Shown: positions 1 to 6,786, counted from the first letter of the stretch. The stretch: DNA of 33,435 nt from Prevotella sp. (GCA_016285245.1 JAEEQH010000031.1:1-33435); one strand, 5' to 3'. The notes: generated from the sequence alone by a model not told the origin. A program made the numbers and translations.

Positions 1-257
1 AACGAGCAGCCGTCGGTATGGCGGCGCATAATCCACTTCACCACCGGCTTCATGAAGCGCTTCTGGAAGTCGAGGGGCGTCTTCACACCCGTGAACGCCA
101 GGCGCAGCAGACCGTTGCGCAGCCCTTTCGGCAGCCATGGTGCTAAGCCCTTCATCACGACATTGAACTGGCGGTCAGCAAGCAGGTCTTCAAAGGCCTG
201 CTTCATCTCTCCAGCCTCGTACGGCCGTATCTCGTCGAACTCGTTCTTCTCAGTCAT
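1..257 (-). CDS. Acyltransferase-family protein (PlsC-like), N-terminal part only
   Basis: The frame opens at an ATG at 257 (minus) and runs off the left edge, so only about 85 residues are visible. The visible part begins MTEKNEFDEIRPY and ends at MRRHTDGCS. That opening (FDxIRPY followed by a helical segment before the catalytic domain) is what I recall from Bacteroidales 1-acyl-glycerol-3-phosphate acyltransferase/hemolysin-like proteins, which usually lie just after ddl. The catalytic HxxxxD motif would lie beyond the window, so the function is not proven here. The gene starts 29 bp after the ddl stop and is probably the last gene of the PASTA-rluA-ddl operon. The gap holds a heptad repeat. 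Confidence 0.6.
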   Translation of the reverse strand, partial: MTEKNEFDEIRPYEAGEMKQAFEDLLADRQFNVVMKGLAPWLPKGLRNGLLRLAFTGVKTPLDFQKRFMKPVVKWIMRRHTDGCS

Positions 258-265
258 CGTATCCC

Positions 266-290
266 TCATTTATCATCTGTCATCTTTCAG
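266..290. repeat. Heptad repeat tract between ddl and the acyltransferase gene
   Basis: Three 7-nt units in a row (TCATTTA, TCATCTG, TCATCTT) followed by TCAG fill the space between the two minus-strand genes; the ddl stop codon (287-289) lies in the tract. The units belong to the same family as the right arm of the inverted repeats at 6741-6773 and the right arm at 4501-4531. Confidence 0.65.
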
Positions 291-1276
291 AACTGGTTCT
301 CAACGATGTCGGCCAGCACATCCTTCATCTCCAAGCCGGCGGCACGCACCTGCTGCGGTATGAAGCTGGTGGCCGTCATGCCGGGCGTGGTGTTCACCTC
401 GAGCATGGAAATCTTACCTTCGGGCGAGATGATATAGTCGATACGGATGATGCCGTTGCAATGCAGGATATCATAGATATGACTGGTAATCTTACCCACG
501 CGCTCGGCCACCTCGGGAGCAATGCGCGCCGGTGTTATCTCCTGCACCTGTCCGTTGTACTTTGCATCGTAATCGAAGAACTCGTTCGAGGTAACCACCT
601 CGGTGATGGGCAGCAGGACGGTCTTCTCACGCGTCTTGTAACAGCCCTGGGTAATCTCCGTACCTTCGAGCAGGGCCTCAACCATGATCTCAGGACTCTC
701 CAGCATGGCCTTGCGGATGGCCGGTGCCAGCTGGTCCTTGCACTTCACCTTCGAGACGCCGAAGCTGGAGCCGTCGCTGGCAGGCTTCACGAAGCAGGGC
801 ATACCGATACGCTGTTCTATCTCGTCGTCGCTGACCAGCTCCTCGTAGCCCTGACGGATGAGCAGCGAGTCGGCCACGCTGACACCATAGCCCCGGAGGT
901 ACTGGTTCAGCACGAACTTGTCGAACGTCATGGCCTCGACCAGCACACCGCTGGTGGAGTACGGCAGTCCGATGAGGTCGAAGTAGCCCTGTAGCAGACC
1001 GTTCTCGCCCGGTGTGCCGTGGATGGTGATATAGGCATAGTCGAAGAGGCGTGCCTTGCCGTCCTCTATGAACGAGAAATCGTTACGGTCTATCTTGGTC
1101 GTCGTGCCGTCAGACAGCTCGACGTGCCAGTCCTGTCCCTTGATGTCGACGATGTAGACGTTATAGCGTTCCTTGTCGAAGAATGAGTAAATACCTTGTG
1201 CGGAGCGCAGCGAGACGTCGTGCTCCGAGGAGTCGCCACCGCAGACGATGGCAATGTTGCGTTTCAGTTGTTTCAT
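287..1276 (-). CDS. ddl: D-alanine--D-alanine ligase
   Basis: Cytoplasmic ATP-grasp ligase that joins two D-alanines for the peptidoglycan stem peptide; murF, which uses the product, is at 23005 in this window. The 329 residues match the family length. Visible motifs in order: CGGDSSEHDVSLRSA near residue 12 (N-terminal domain), HGTPGENG near 87, VKPASDGSSFGV near 165 (ATP-binding loop), EALLEGTEITQG near 200, RIDYIIS near 280 and EVNTTPGMTATSF near 295 (metal and D-Ala binding). The ATG overlaps the stop of the upstream pseudouridine synthase gene (ATGA), which indicates translational coupling. No frameshift or missing motif was seen. Confidence 0.95.
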   Translation of the reverse strand: MKQLKRNIAIVCGGDSSEHDVSLRSAQGIYSFFDKERYNVYIVDIKGQDWHVELSDGTTTKIDRNDFSFIEDGKARLFDYAYITIHGTPGENGLLQGYFDLIGLPYSTSGVLVEAMTFDKFVLNQYLRGYGVSVADSLLIRQGYEELVSDDEIEQRIGMPCFVKPASDGSSFGVSKVKCKDQLAPAIRKAMLESPEIMVEALLEGTEITQGCYKTREKTVLLPITEVVTSNEFFDYDAKYNGQVQEITPARIAPEVAERVGKITSHIYDILHCNGIIRIDYIISPEGKISMLEVNTTPGMTATSFIPQQVRAAGLEMKDVLADIVENQF

Positions 1277-2340
1277 AGTGTGTTATTCGTATTTCCTTTG
1301 ATATATATTCTCCATTTGTCAATCAGCGCTGCCATGTCCGACGGCAGTTCCGAGGTAAAATCCATCTGCTGGCCCGTCGTTGGATGGACAAAGCCGAGGG
1401 TACGTGCGTGCAGCGCCTGTCGCGGACAGAGCTGGAAGCAGTTCTGGATGAAGGCCTTGTAGGTGCTCGACCGCTCGCCACGCAGTATCTCGGTGCCGCC
1501 ATAACGCTCGTCGCCGAACAGCGGATGCCCCATGTGCTTCATGTGGGCACGTATTTGGTGTGTGCGTCCCGTCTCCAGACGACATTCCACGAGTGTCGTG
1601 TAGCCGAAGTGCTCCAGCACGCGCCAGTGGGTGACGGCCGACTTGCCAATGTCGCTGTCAGGCGGGAAGACGGCCATGCGCTGACGGTCGCGCGGGTCTC
1701 GGCCGATGTTTCCCTCTATGCGTCCCTCGTCCTCGGTGAAGTGTCCCCACACCAGGGCGTTGTACGAGCGGTGGGTGTCGTGGTCAAAGAACTGGCGGCC
1801 CAGGTGCGTCTTGGCTGTCGGTGTCTTAGCCACCACCAGCAGTCCGCTGGTGTCCTTGTCTATGCGGTGTACCAGTCCGACGCCCGGATCATTGGGGTCG
1901 TAGGTAGGCAGGTCGCGCAGGTGCCATGCGATGGCGTTGACCAGCGTACCGTGGAAGTTTCCCACGCCGGGATGTACTACCAGCCCTGCCGGTTTGTTGA
2001 CAACCATCAGTTGGTCGTCCTCGTAGACTACGTCGAGGGGGATGTCCTCGGGCTCAATGGTCGTGTCATAGTGCGGACGGTCGAGCATCAGCGTCACCAC
2101 GTCGCCCGGGCGCACCTTATAGTTGCTCTTCACCGGTTTTTCGTTGACATGGACAAAGCCGGCGGCTGCTGCCTGTTGTATGCGGTTGCGCGTGGTGTGG
2201 CGCAGATGCTCCATCATGAACTTGTCCACGCGCAACGGCACCTGACCACTGTCGGCCACCAGCCGGTAGTGTTCGTACAACTGCTGCTGCTCGTCGTCTA
2301 CGACATCCAACTCAAGGTCGGTATTCTGCTCGTCACTCAT
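1273..2340 (-). CDS. RluA/RluD-family 23S rRNA pseudouridine synthase
   Basis: Isomerises specific uridines in rRNA to pseudouridine. An N-terminal S4-like RNA-binding segment (RVDKFMMEHLRHTTRNRIQQ, about 37-56, then VNEKPVKSNYKVRPGD) precedes the catalytic domain with HRIDKDTSGLLVVAKT; D161 of the RID triplet is the expected nucleophile. Family length is normal at 355 residues. I chose the ATG at 2340 rather than one 12 codons upstream, because the upstream extension lies wholly inside the PASTA gene, while ATG 2340 gives a compact 8-nt overlap with that gene's stop. The exact target uridine (RluC, RluD or another) cannot be decided from sequence alone. It is followed by ddl with an ATGA overlap. 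Confidence 0.9.
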   Translation of the reverse strand: MSDEQNTDLELDVVDDEQQQLYEHYRLVADSGQVPLRVDKFMMEHLRHTTRNRIQQAAAAGFVHVNEKPVKSNYKVRPGDVVTLMLDRPHYDTTIEPEDIPLDVVYEDDQLMVVNKPAGLVVHPGVGNFHGTLVNAIAWHLRDLPTYDPNDPGVGLVHRIDKDTSGLLVVAKTPTAKTHLGRQFFDHDTHRSYNALVWGHFTEDEGRIEGNIGRDPRDRQRMAVFPPDSDIGKSAVTHWRVLEHFGYTTLVECRLETGRTHQIRAHMKHMGHPLFGDERYGGTEILRGERSSTYKAFIQNCFQLCPRQALHARTLGFVHPTTGQQMDFTSELPSDMAALIDKWRIYIKGNTNNTL

Positions 2341-3013
2341 CGCCAATACCATGGTCTGTTCCGTAGGAAGGCACATCGTCAGCCTCCGACTCCAGGTCCA
2401 GGGGCTGCTCGTCCTGATAGGCCGGCTCCGAAATATAGTCTATCTCCTCGTCGTCGCCGTAATGGCCATTGCCCACAAGCAATGTCAGCGGACTGCCGAC
2501 GGACACCACGTCGCCCGTGCTGATACGCCGCCCGCGGCTGACGATGCCGTAGACCCAGTCCTTCTCGCCGACGACGTACTTCGGCGGCAGCAGTCTGAAG
2601 CCCATGGCCGTAAGCTTCGCCTCGGCCTCGCGGTAGCTGCTGTTGTCCACAATATCAGGGATGGGGAACGATGGCGACGCCGACGAGTTGACGGTGACAT
2701 AGATGATATGCCCCTGCTTCACAGCCGTGCCGGGACCCGGTGTCTGTGCCAGTATACAATCGGCAGGCAGACGCTTGTTGTAACCGGAGTCGCTGACCAT
2801 GATGCGCAGTCCGTCGCTCTCCAGCAACTGCAGGGCTCCCTCGTACGACATCTTCGAAAGGTCGGGCACCTTGATGCCCTCGCCGTGGTGGGTGTAGATC
2901 TCCAGTCCGTACTTCACGCCAAAGGCCAGTGCGATGACGACCAGGGCCATGGCCACCAGGTGTCCCCACAGATATGCATTGGCGAACTTGCCAAAGAATT
3001 GCTTTATTTTCAT
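2333..3013 (-). CDS. Membrane-anchored PASTA-domain protein
   Basis: Protein of 226 residues with a short cytoplasmic N-terminus, one transmembrane helix at about residues 18-37 (rich in A, V, L), then two PASTA-like repeats (about 45-112 and 113-182). PASTA signatures are VPDLSKMSYEGALQLLES, QTPGPGTAVKQG and IPDIVDNSSYREAEAKL. The tail (about 185-226) is acidic and probably disordered. PASTA domains bind cell-wall fragments in other proteins, but no kinase or transpeptidase domain is present, so it is probably a periplasmic envelope factor. The order PASTA-rluA-ddl is, to my knowledge, common in Bacteroidales. First gene of its operon; promoter at 3091-3121. Confidence 0.85.
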   Translation of the reverse strand: MKIKQFFGKFANAYLWGHLVAMALVVIALAFGVKYGLEIYTHHGEGIKVPDLSKMSYEGALQLLESDGLRIMVSDSGYNKRLPADCILAQTPGPGTAVKQGHIIYVTVNSSASPSFPIPDIVDNSSYREAEAKLTAMGFRLLPPKYVVGEKDWVYGIVSRGRRISTGDVVSVGSPLTLLVGNGHYGDDEEIDYISEPAYQDEQPLDLESEADDVPSYGTDHGIGDE

Positions 3014-3033
3014 CCCTTCAATTACTCAATTTT

Positions 3034-3065
3034 ATCTATTATCTCTTATCTATTATCTCTTATCT
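3034..3065. repeat. Heptad repeat in the PASTA gene leader
   Basis: Two perfect copies of a 14-nt unit made of heptads ATCTATT and ATCTCTT, then ATCT, between the promoter and the ATG of the PASTA gene. It would form part of the 5' untranslated leader (minus strand). Confidence 0.7.
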
Positions 3066-3090
3066 GGCAATCCTTCATTGTATTTCCCCG

Positions 3091-3121
3091 CAAAGGTATA
3101 AATAAAAACAGAAAGAAGCAA
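3091..3121 (-). promoter_or_regulatory. Bacteroidetes-type promoter for the PASTA-rluA-ddl operon
   Basis: Read on the minus strand there is TACCTTTG (3098-3091), the typical -7 box of this phylum, with TTG (3121-3119) 20 nt upstream as a -33 element. It overlaps the hairpin that should terminate rpmH transcription, so the rpmH terminator and this promoter share DNA. Confidence 0.7.
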
Positions 3122-3147
3122 GGATTTCCTCACTTCTTTCTGTTTTT
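3104..3147. terminator. rpmH terminator hairpin
   Basis: A perfect 15-bp inverted repeat (3104-3118 with 3133-3147), loop of 14 nt. On the minus strand the stem ends in a run of T, so it works as an intrinsic terminator 29 bp after the rpmH stop. Confidence 0.8.
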
Positions 3148-3175
3148 TACCAAGTTTTTCTTAACGACAGGCCGT

Positions 3176-3331
3176 TTACTTGCCGTGGTGCTCGTCAGAA
3201 ACAGTTAACTTCTTGCGACCCTTGGCACGGCGTGAAGCCAGGACGCGACGGCCATTCTTGGTGGCCATGCGCTCGCGGAAACCATGCTTGTTTACGCGGC
3301 GGCGATTGTGCGGCTGAAATGTTCTTTTCAT
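3176..3331 (-). CDS. rpmH: 50S ribosomal protein L34
   Basis: A 51-residue, strongly basic protein. It begins [20 protein letters not shown], then [20 protein letters not shown], which is the L34 signature over the whole family length; the short acidic/His tail (SDEHHGK) is a common extension in Bacteroidales. It is a structural component of the large ribosomal subunit. It stands alone between its own promoter (3378-3408) and a strong hairpin (3104-3147). In many bacteria rpmH lies beside rnpA and dnaA at the origin; here it does not. Confidence 0.96.
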   Translation of the reverse strand: MKRTFQPHNRRRVNKHGFRERMATKNGRRVLASRRAKGRKKLTVSDEHHGK

Positions 3332-3377
3332 TGCTATTTCGTATTATTATTTGTTGTATTTCAACAGATTTGGGGTG

Positions 3378-3408
3378 CAAAGGTATGACTTTTTTTCGAA
3401 TTACGCAA
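3378..3408 (-). promoter_or_regulatory. Promoter of rpmH
   Basis: Minus-strand TACCTTTG at 3385-3378 with TTG at 3408-3406, spacing 20 nt; the predicted start of transcription is about 40 nt upstream of the L34 ATG. Confidence 0.75.
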
Positions 3409-3423
3409 GTTTTTCCCAAAATT

Positions 3424-3451
3424 TTCTCAATTCTCATTTCTCATTTCTCAT
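3424..3451. repeat. Heptad repeat TTCTCAT between rpmH and efp promoters
   Basis: TTCTCAA followed by three perfect copies of TTCTCAT and a T run, directly upstream of the efp -7 box. It occupies the region where the efp -33 element should be. Confidence 0.7.
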
Positions 3452-3459
3452 TTTTTTTG

Positions 3460-3467
3460 TACCTTTG
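3460..3467 (+). promoter_or_regulatory. -7 box of the efp promoter
   Basis: TACCTTTG followed by CACCC, about 45 nt before the efp ATG. No clear TTG/TTTG is seen 19-20 nt upstream because the heptad repeat lies there. Confidence 0.6.
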
Positions 3468-3511
3468 CACCCGCAAATCGACACATTACATATTATTATA
3501 GTACATTTTTT

Positions 3512-4078
3512 ATGATTAACTCACAAGACATTAAGAAAGGCACCGCCATTCGCATGGACGGCAGCATTTGGGTTTGCATCGATTTCCAGCACCGCAAGCC
3601 GGGTAAGGGTAACACCATCATGATCATCAAGGTCAAGAATGTTTCTGACGGCCGCGTGCTGGAGCGTCGCTTCAACATCGGCGAGAAGCTGGAGGACGTC
3701 ATCATCGAGCGTCGTCCCTACCAGTACCTCTACGAGGATCAGTCGGGCCGCATTTTCATGAACCAGGAGACTTTCGAGCAGATTCCCATCGACAACGAGC
3801 TCGTTATCGGCCATGAGTACATGAAGGAGAGCGACATCGTGGAAGTTGTCAGCGACACCACCGACGGTACCATTCTCTATGCTGAGATGCCCGTGAAGAC
3901 GAACCTGCGCGTCGTTCACTCTGAGCCCGGCGTCAAGGGCGACACCGCCACGAACACGCTGAAGCCCGCTACGCTCGAGACTGGCGTTGAGGTGCGCGTT
4001 CCCCTGTTCATCAACGAAGGCGACCTCATCCAGGTTGACACCCGCGACGGCTCTTACCTGAACCGCGTGAAGGAGTAA
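3512..4078 (+). CDS. efp: Translation elongation factor P
   Basis: EF-P enters the ribosomal E site and relieves stalling at proline runs. It has 188 residues as expected and three beta-barrel domains: KOW-like N-terminal domain (1-64), central OB domain (about 68-125) and C-terminal OB domain ending GDLIQVDTRDGSYLNRVKE. The loop that reaches the peptidyl-transferase centre reads HRKPGKGN, with K32 at the position of the modified lysine of E. coli EF-P (K34). No modification enzyme is encoded in this window. The ATG at 3512 fits the conserved MINSQDIKKG start. A separate promoter lies upstream. Confidence 0.96.
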   Translation: MINSQDIKKGTAIRMDGSIWVCIDFQHRKPGKGNTIMIIKVKNVSDGRVLERRFNIGEKLEDVIIERRPYQYLYEDQSGRIFMNQETFEQIPIDNELVIGHEYMKESDIVEVVSDTTDGTILYAEMPVKTNLRVVHSEPGVKGDTATNTLKPATLETGVEVRVPLFINEGDLIQVDTRDGSYLNRVKE

Positions 4079-4090
4079 GCGCTCCGCGTT

Positions 4091-4125
4091 AATTGACAAT
4101 TGATAATTGATAATTGACAATTGAA
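4091..4125. repeat. Heptad repeat AATTGAC/AATTGAT before the glycosyltransferase
   Basis: Five consecutive 7-nt units (AATTGAC, AATTGAT, AATTGAT, AATTGAC, AATTGAA). The last unit contains the TTG used as the start codon of the following gene. Confidence 0.8.
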
Positions 4126-5251
4126 GTATTCAATCATCGTTCCTGTCTTCAATCGGCCAAACGAAGTCGACGAGCTGCTGGAGAGTCTTTCTCACCAGAC
4201 ATTTAGAGACTTTGAGGTCATCATCGTTGAAGACGGATCGAAAATACCCTGCAAGGATGTCTGCGAGAAGTACGCAGACATCCTTGATTTGCATTATTAC
4301 GCCAAGCCCAATAGCGGACCGGGACAGAGCCGCAACTACGGTGCCGAGCGCGCCAGCGGCGAGTGGGTCATCGTGCTCGACTCGGATGTCGTGCTGCCGG
4401 AGGGCTATCTACATGCTGTAGATGAAAGATTAAAGATGAAAAATGAAAGATATGATTACTCTGACGGGAGCAATAATCCCCAAGGTTCAGCAGACGAGTC
4501 TAATCATATCTCTCATCTATCATCTCTCACCTCGCAAGCTGACGCCTGGGGCGGTCCCGACGCAGCGCACCCAGACTTCACCCCTATCCAGAAGGCCATC
4601 TCCTACAGCATGACCTCGTTCTTCACGACGGGTGGCATACGAGGTGGCAAGGCGAAGCTTGATAAGTTCTTCCCCCGCTCTTACAACATGGGCATCCGCC
4701 GCGATGTCTACATGGAACTCGGCGGTTTCTCGAAGATGCGCTTCGGCGAGGACATCGACTTCTCCTACCGTATCGTCGAGGCGGGCTACAAGACGATGCT
4801 CATCCCCGAGGCATGGGTGTGGCACAAGCGGCGCACGGACTTCCGGAAGTTCTTCCGTCAGGTGTACAACAGCGGCATCGCCCGCATCAACCTCGAGAAG
4901 CGACACCCCGGCACCCTGAAGCTCGTCCACCTGCTGCCGATGGTCTTCACCGTCGGTGTCATCGGCCTCGTGCTACTCTCGGCAGTCGGACGCCTGCTGA
5001 TGTACTACTGTGGCAACGACCAGTGGCGTTGGCTCTGTCTGCTGCCGTGGCTGCCCATTGTCCTCTACAGCCTTCTCATCTTCATCGATTCCAGCATCCG
5101 CAACCGCAGTCTCCGGGTAGGTCTGCTCAGTATTCCCGCTGCCTTCACGCAGCTGATGGGATATGGCTTCGGCTTCATCGAGTCGTGGTGGAAGCGCTGC
5201 GTGCTGAAACAGGACGAGTTTACTGCCTTCGAGAAGAACTTCTACAAATGA
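4121..5251 (+). CDS. Family 2 glycosyltransferase, membrane-associated, with a repeat-derived insert
   Basis: Inverting GT-A fold transferase that moves sugars from nucleotide donors to envelope glycans. N-terminal strand KYSIIVPVFNRP, VEDGS near residue 37, DSD near 87-89 (metal/donor binding), FTTGGIRGG, NMGIRR, GGFSKMRFGEDIDFS (acceptor/ED motif) and WVWHKRR. Two hydrophobic segments (about 273-295 and 305-325) lie near the C-terminus. The start is TTG at 4121: an in-frame stop lies directly upstream (4115-4117) and the next Met would remove the first beta strand. Residues about 101-139 (nt 4421-4537) form a polar insert encoded by heptad repeat arms; relatives I recall have only a few residues here. 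The stop overlaps the radC ATG (ATGA). Confidence 0.88.
   Translation: MKYSIIVPVFNRPNEVDELLESLSHQTFRDFEVIIVEDGSKIPCKDVCEKYADILDLHYYAKPNSGPGQSRNYGAERASGEWVIVLDSDVVLPEGYLHAVDERLKMKNERYDYSDGSNNPQGSADESNHISHLSSLTSQADAWGGPDAAHPDFTPIQKAISYSMTSFFTTGGIRGGKAKLDKFFPRSYNMGIRRDVYMELGGFSKMRFGEDIDFSYRIVEAGYKTMLIPEAWVWHKRRTDFRKFFRQVYNSGIARINLEKRHPGTLKLVHLLPMVFTVGVIGLVLLSAVGRLLMYYCGNDQWRWLCLLPWLPIVLYSLLIFIDSSIRNRSLRVGLLSIPAAFTQLMGYGFGFIESWWKRCVLKQDEFTAFEKNFYK
4421..4531. repeat. Paired heptad arms inserted in the glycosyltransferase gene
   Basis: Left arm 4421-4458 consists of GATGAAA, GATTAAA, GATGAAA, AATGAAA, GATATGA, TTA. Right arm 4501-4531 starts TAATCATATC and continues in heptads. The reverse complement of the right arm matches the left arm at about 26 of 32 positions, with a perfect core ATATGATTA. 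The 42 nt between the arms resemble nothing I know. The arrangement matches the inverted ends at 6322-6773 but without a gene inside, and it is translated in frame. Confidence 0.75.
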
Positions 5252-5937
5252 GCGACAAGCTGACCATCAACAAGTGGTCTGAGGAAGACCGTCCGCGCGA
5301 GCGACTGGAGAGGCTTGGCCCCCAGGCACTCAGCGACGCTGAGCTGCTGGCTATCCTCGTAGGTAGTGGCTCGACGAAGGAGGACGCCGTCTCGTTGATG
5401 AAGCGCATTTTGGGCGACTGCAACAACAACCTGAACACCTTGGGCAAGCTGAGCATTCATGACCTCTGCCAGTATAACGGCGTGGGCCCCGCCAAGGCCA
5501 TTACCATCATGGCCGCCTGCGAACTGGGCAAGCGCCGCCAGGCAGAGAAGCCCGAGGAGCGCCCCGACTTGGGTACCGCCACCCGCATCTACAACCATAT
5601 GCATCCGAAGATGCAGGACCTGGACACCGAGGAGTTCTGGCTCCTGCTCATGAACCAGAACTACCGTCTCATCCGCGAGTTGAAGATTGCCCACGGCGGC
5701 ATCAGCGAGGTAGCCGTCGATGTGCGCATCCTGATGAAAGAGGCCCTGCTCTCGAACGCCACCGTCATCGCCGTCTGCCACAACCACCCCTCGGGCAGCC
5801 TTGCGCCGAGCAGCGCCGACAACAGTCTGACGCAGAGCATCCTGCAAGCCAGCCGGGTCATGCGCATCAAGTTCCTGGATCACGTCATTATTACCGACGG
5901 CAACTACTTTTCCTATCACGAAGAAGGAAAAATATAG
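5248..5937 (+). CDS. radC: RadC family protein (UPF0758, JAB domain)
   Basis: Protein of 229 residues: N-terminal helix-hairpin-helix part (about 20-95, LSDAELLAILVGSG and YNGVGPAKA) and a C-terminal MPN/JAB metalloprotease-like domain (about 107-229). The JAMM signature is complete: H178 and H180 in CHNHPSG, then S189 and D191. Despite the historical name, a role in DNA repair is doubtful and no substrate is established. I use ATG 5248, which overlaps the upstream stop; longer versions of this frame run inside the glycosyltransferase gene and are not coding. Confidence 0.93.
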   Translation: MSDKLTINKWSEEDRPRERLERLGPQALSDAELLAILVGSGSTKEDAVSLMKRILGDCNNNLNTLGKLSIHDLCQYNGVGPAKAITIMAACELGKRRQAEKPEERPDLGTATRIYNHMHPKMQDLDTEEFWLLLMNQNYRLIRELKIAHGGISEVAVDVRILMKEALLSNATVIAVCHNHPSGSLAPSSADNSLTQSILQASRVMRIKFLDHVIITDGNYFSYHEEGKI

Positions 5938-5944
5938 ACTTTAT

Positions 5945-5975
5945 TTTGTCATTTGCCTTTTTTCCATTATCTTTG
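5945..5975 (+). promoter_or_regulatory. Promoter of the MIP18-family gene
   Basis: TTTG (5945-5948), 19 nt, then TATCTTTG (5968-5975): a near-perfect Bacteroidetes promoter. It is followed by AAAAAAGGAGAA ahead of the ATG at 5993, one of the few recognisable Shine-Dalgarno-like sequences in the window. Confidence 0.8.
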
Positions 5976-5992
5976 CAAGCAAAAAAGGAGAA

Positions 5993-6313
5993 ATGACACA
6001 AGAAGAGAAAACAAAGTTAGAAGAGCGGATTGTGGACGTGCTGAAGACCGTCTACGACCCTGAGATTCCCGTCAACATCTACGACCTGGGAATGATCTAC
6101 AAGATTGACGTGCAGGAGGACGCCTCCGTCAATCTGGACATGACCTTTACAGCTCCCAACTGCCCCGCTGCCGACTTCATCCTCGAGGACGTCCGCACGA
6201 AGGTGGAGAGCGTCGACGGCATCACCGCCGCCAACGTCAACCTCGTGTTTGAGCCCGCATGGGACCAGAGTATGATGTCACTCGAAGCCCGAGTTGAACT
6301 CGGCTTTGAGTGA
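5993..6313 (+). CDS. MIP18/DUF59-family iron-sulfur cluster assembly factor (SufT-like)
   Basis: Small cytoplasmic protein of 106 residues, the normal single-domain length. It contains DPEIPVNIYDLG (22-33) and TAPNCPAADF with the conserved Cys57, and ends ARVELGF. Relatives (SufT, PaaD-like, MIP18) help mature Fe-S proteins. It has its own strong promoter. Its last 15 codons lie within a long hairpin (6270-6321), so RNA structure and coding overlap. I recall this gene next to lpxH in other Bacteroidales; here a four-helix-bundle unit separates them. Confidence 0.88.
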   Translation: MTQEEKTKLEERIVDVLKTVYDPEIPVNIYDLGMIYKIDVQEDASVNLDMTFTAPNCPAADFILEDVRTKVESVDGITAANVNLVFEPAWDQSMMSLEARVELGFE

Positions 6314-6321
6314 CATCATAC
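6270..6321 (+). terminator. Long hairpin covering the 3' end of the MIP18-family gene
   Basis: Outer stem of 14 bp is perfect (6270-6283 with 6308-6321, GTATGATGTCACTC), and an inner stem pairs AAGCCCGAGT with ACTCGGCTT with one bulged base. The stop codon is in the right arm. No T run follows, so it may act as an RNA-stability or processing element rather than a classical terminator. The right arm ends exactly where the left inverted repeat of the next unit begins. Confidence 0.6.
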
Positions 6322-6773
6322 AGATGAAAAATGAAAGATGAAAGATATGATTAGTTTAACGAGATGAAACGAGAACGCAATATCTTGCAGGAGAAGTCTG
6401 ATGCTTTCTCCAACCGAATCGTCAAGATGTACCAATATCTTGTTTCGAAAAAGCGAGAACTGATTATGTCGAAACAGGTACTAAGAAGCGGAACCAGCAT
6501 TGGGGCTAATCTATCTGAAAGCAAAAATGCACAAAGCACGCCCGACTACCTGAGCAAGCAGAACATAGCGTTAAAAGAAGCCGATGAGACGCTCTATTGG
6601 TTAAAACAATTATATGACGGAGGATATATTAATGAAAAAGAATACGACTCTATAAATAAAGATTGCATAGAATTAGTAAAAATGCTCGTCACCTCTGTAA
6701 AGACCCTTAAGAAAAAGGCAGGCAAGGCCATCGAGCAAGACTAATCATATCTATCATCTTTCATTTATCATCT
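6322..6773. mobile_element. Candidate element: four-helix-bundle gene flanked by 33-bp inverted repeats
   Basis: Left end 6322-6354 and the reverse complement of right end 6741-6773 are identical at 31 of 33 positions. The ends are themselves heptads (GATGAAA, AATGAAA, GATGAAA, GATATGA, TTAG). They enclose only one gene, of the S23/IVS type. No target duplication is evident. The unit sits between two genes that I recall as neighbours elsewhere. The architecture (single S23-type gene in complementary ends) is that of intervening sequences in 23S rRNA, but here it is outside an rRNA gene. Mobility is inferred, not shown. Confidence 0.55.
6364..6744 (+). CDS. Four helix bundle protein (S23/IVS family)
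   Basis: Protein of 126 residues, the usual length of the 23S-rRNA intervening-sequence protein family. Diagnostic segments: RSGTSIGANLSES (41-53) and ALKEADETLYWL (69-80); the rest is predicted helical with a Lys-rich end. Family structures form pentameric four-helix bundles with a basic surface, and the fold is shared with Avd, the accessory protein of diversity-generating retroelements; the molecular function is unknown. The gene is visibly more AT-rich than its neighbours and lies wholly between 33-bp inverted repeats, which suggests transfer as a unit. Confidence 0.9.
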   Translation: MKRERNILQEKSDAFSNRIVKMYQYLVSKKRELIMSKQVLRSGTSIGANLSESKNAQSTPDYLSKQNIALKEADETLYWLKQLYDGGYINEKEYDSINKDCIELVKMLVTSVKTLKKKAGKAIEQD

Positions 6774-6786
6774 AAAAAAGAAAGCG

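Noticed and set aside
1384..2523. 379-codon open frame on the plus strand
   Set aside because: Antisense to the clear RluA-type gene and part of the PASTA gene; no recognisable domain; typical of GC-rich codon bias.
3176..3331. rpmH as a sign of the replication origin
   Set aside because: No dnaA, rnpA or DnaA-box cluster is visible; in this phylum rpmH is often away from the origin.
4813..5247. Upstream extension of the radC frame
   Set aside because: Lies inside the glycosyltransferase gene; RadC homologues begin near ATG 5248, which overlaps the previous stop as in coupled genes.
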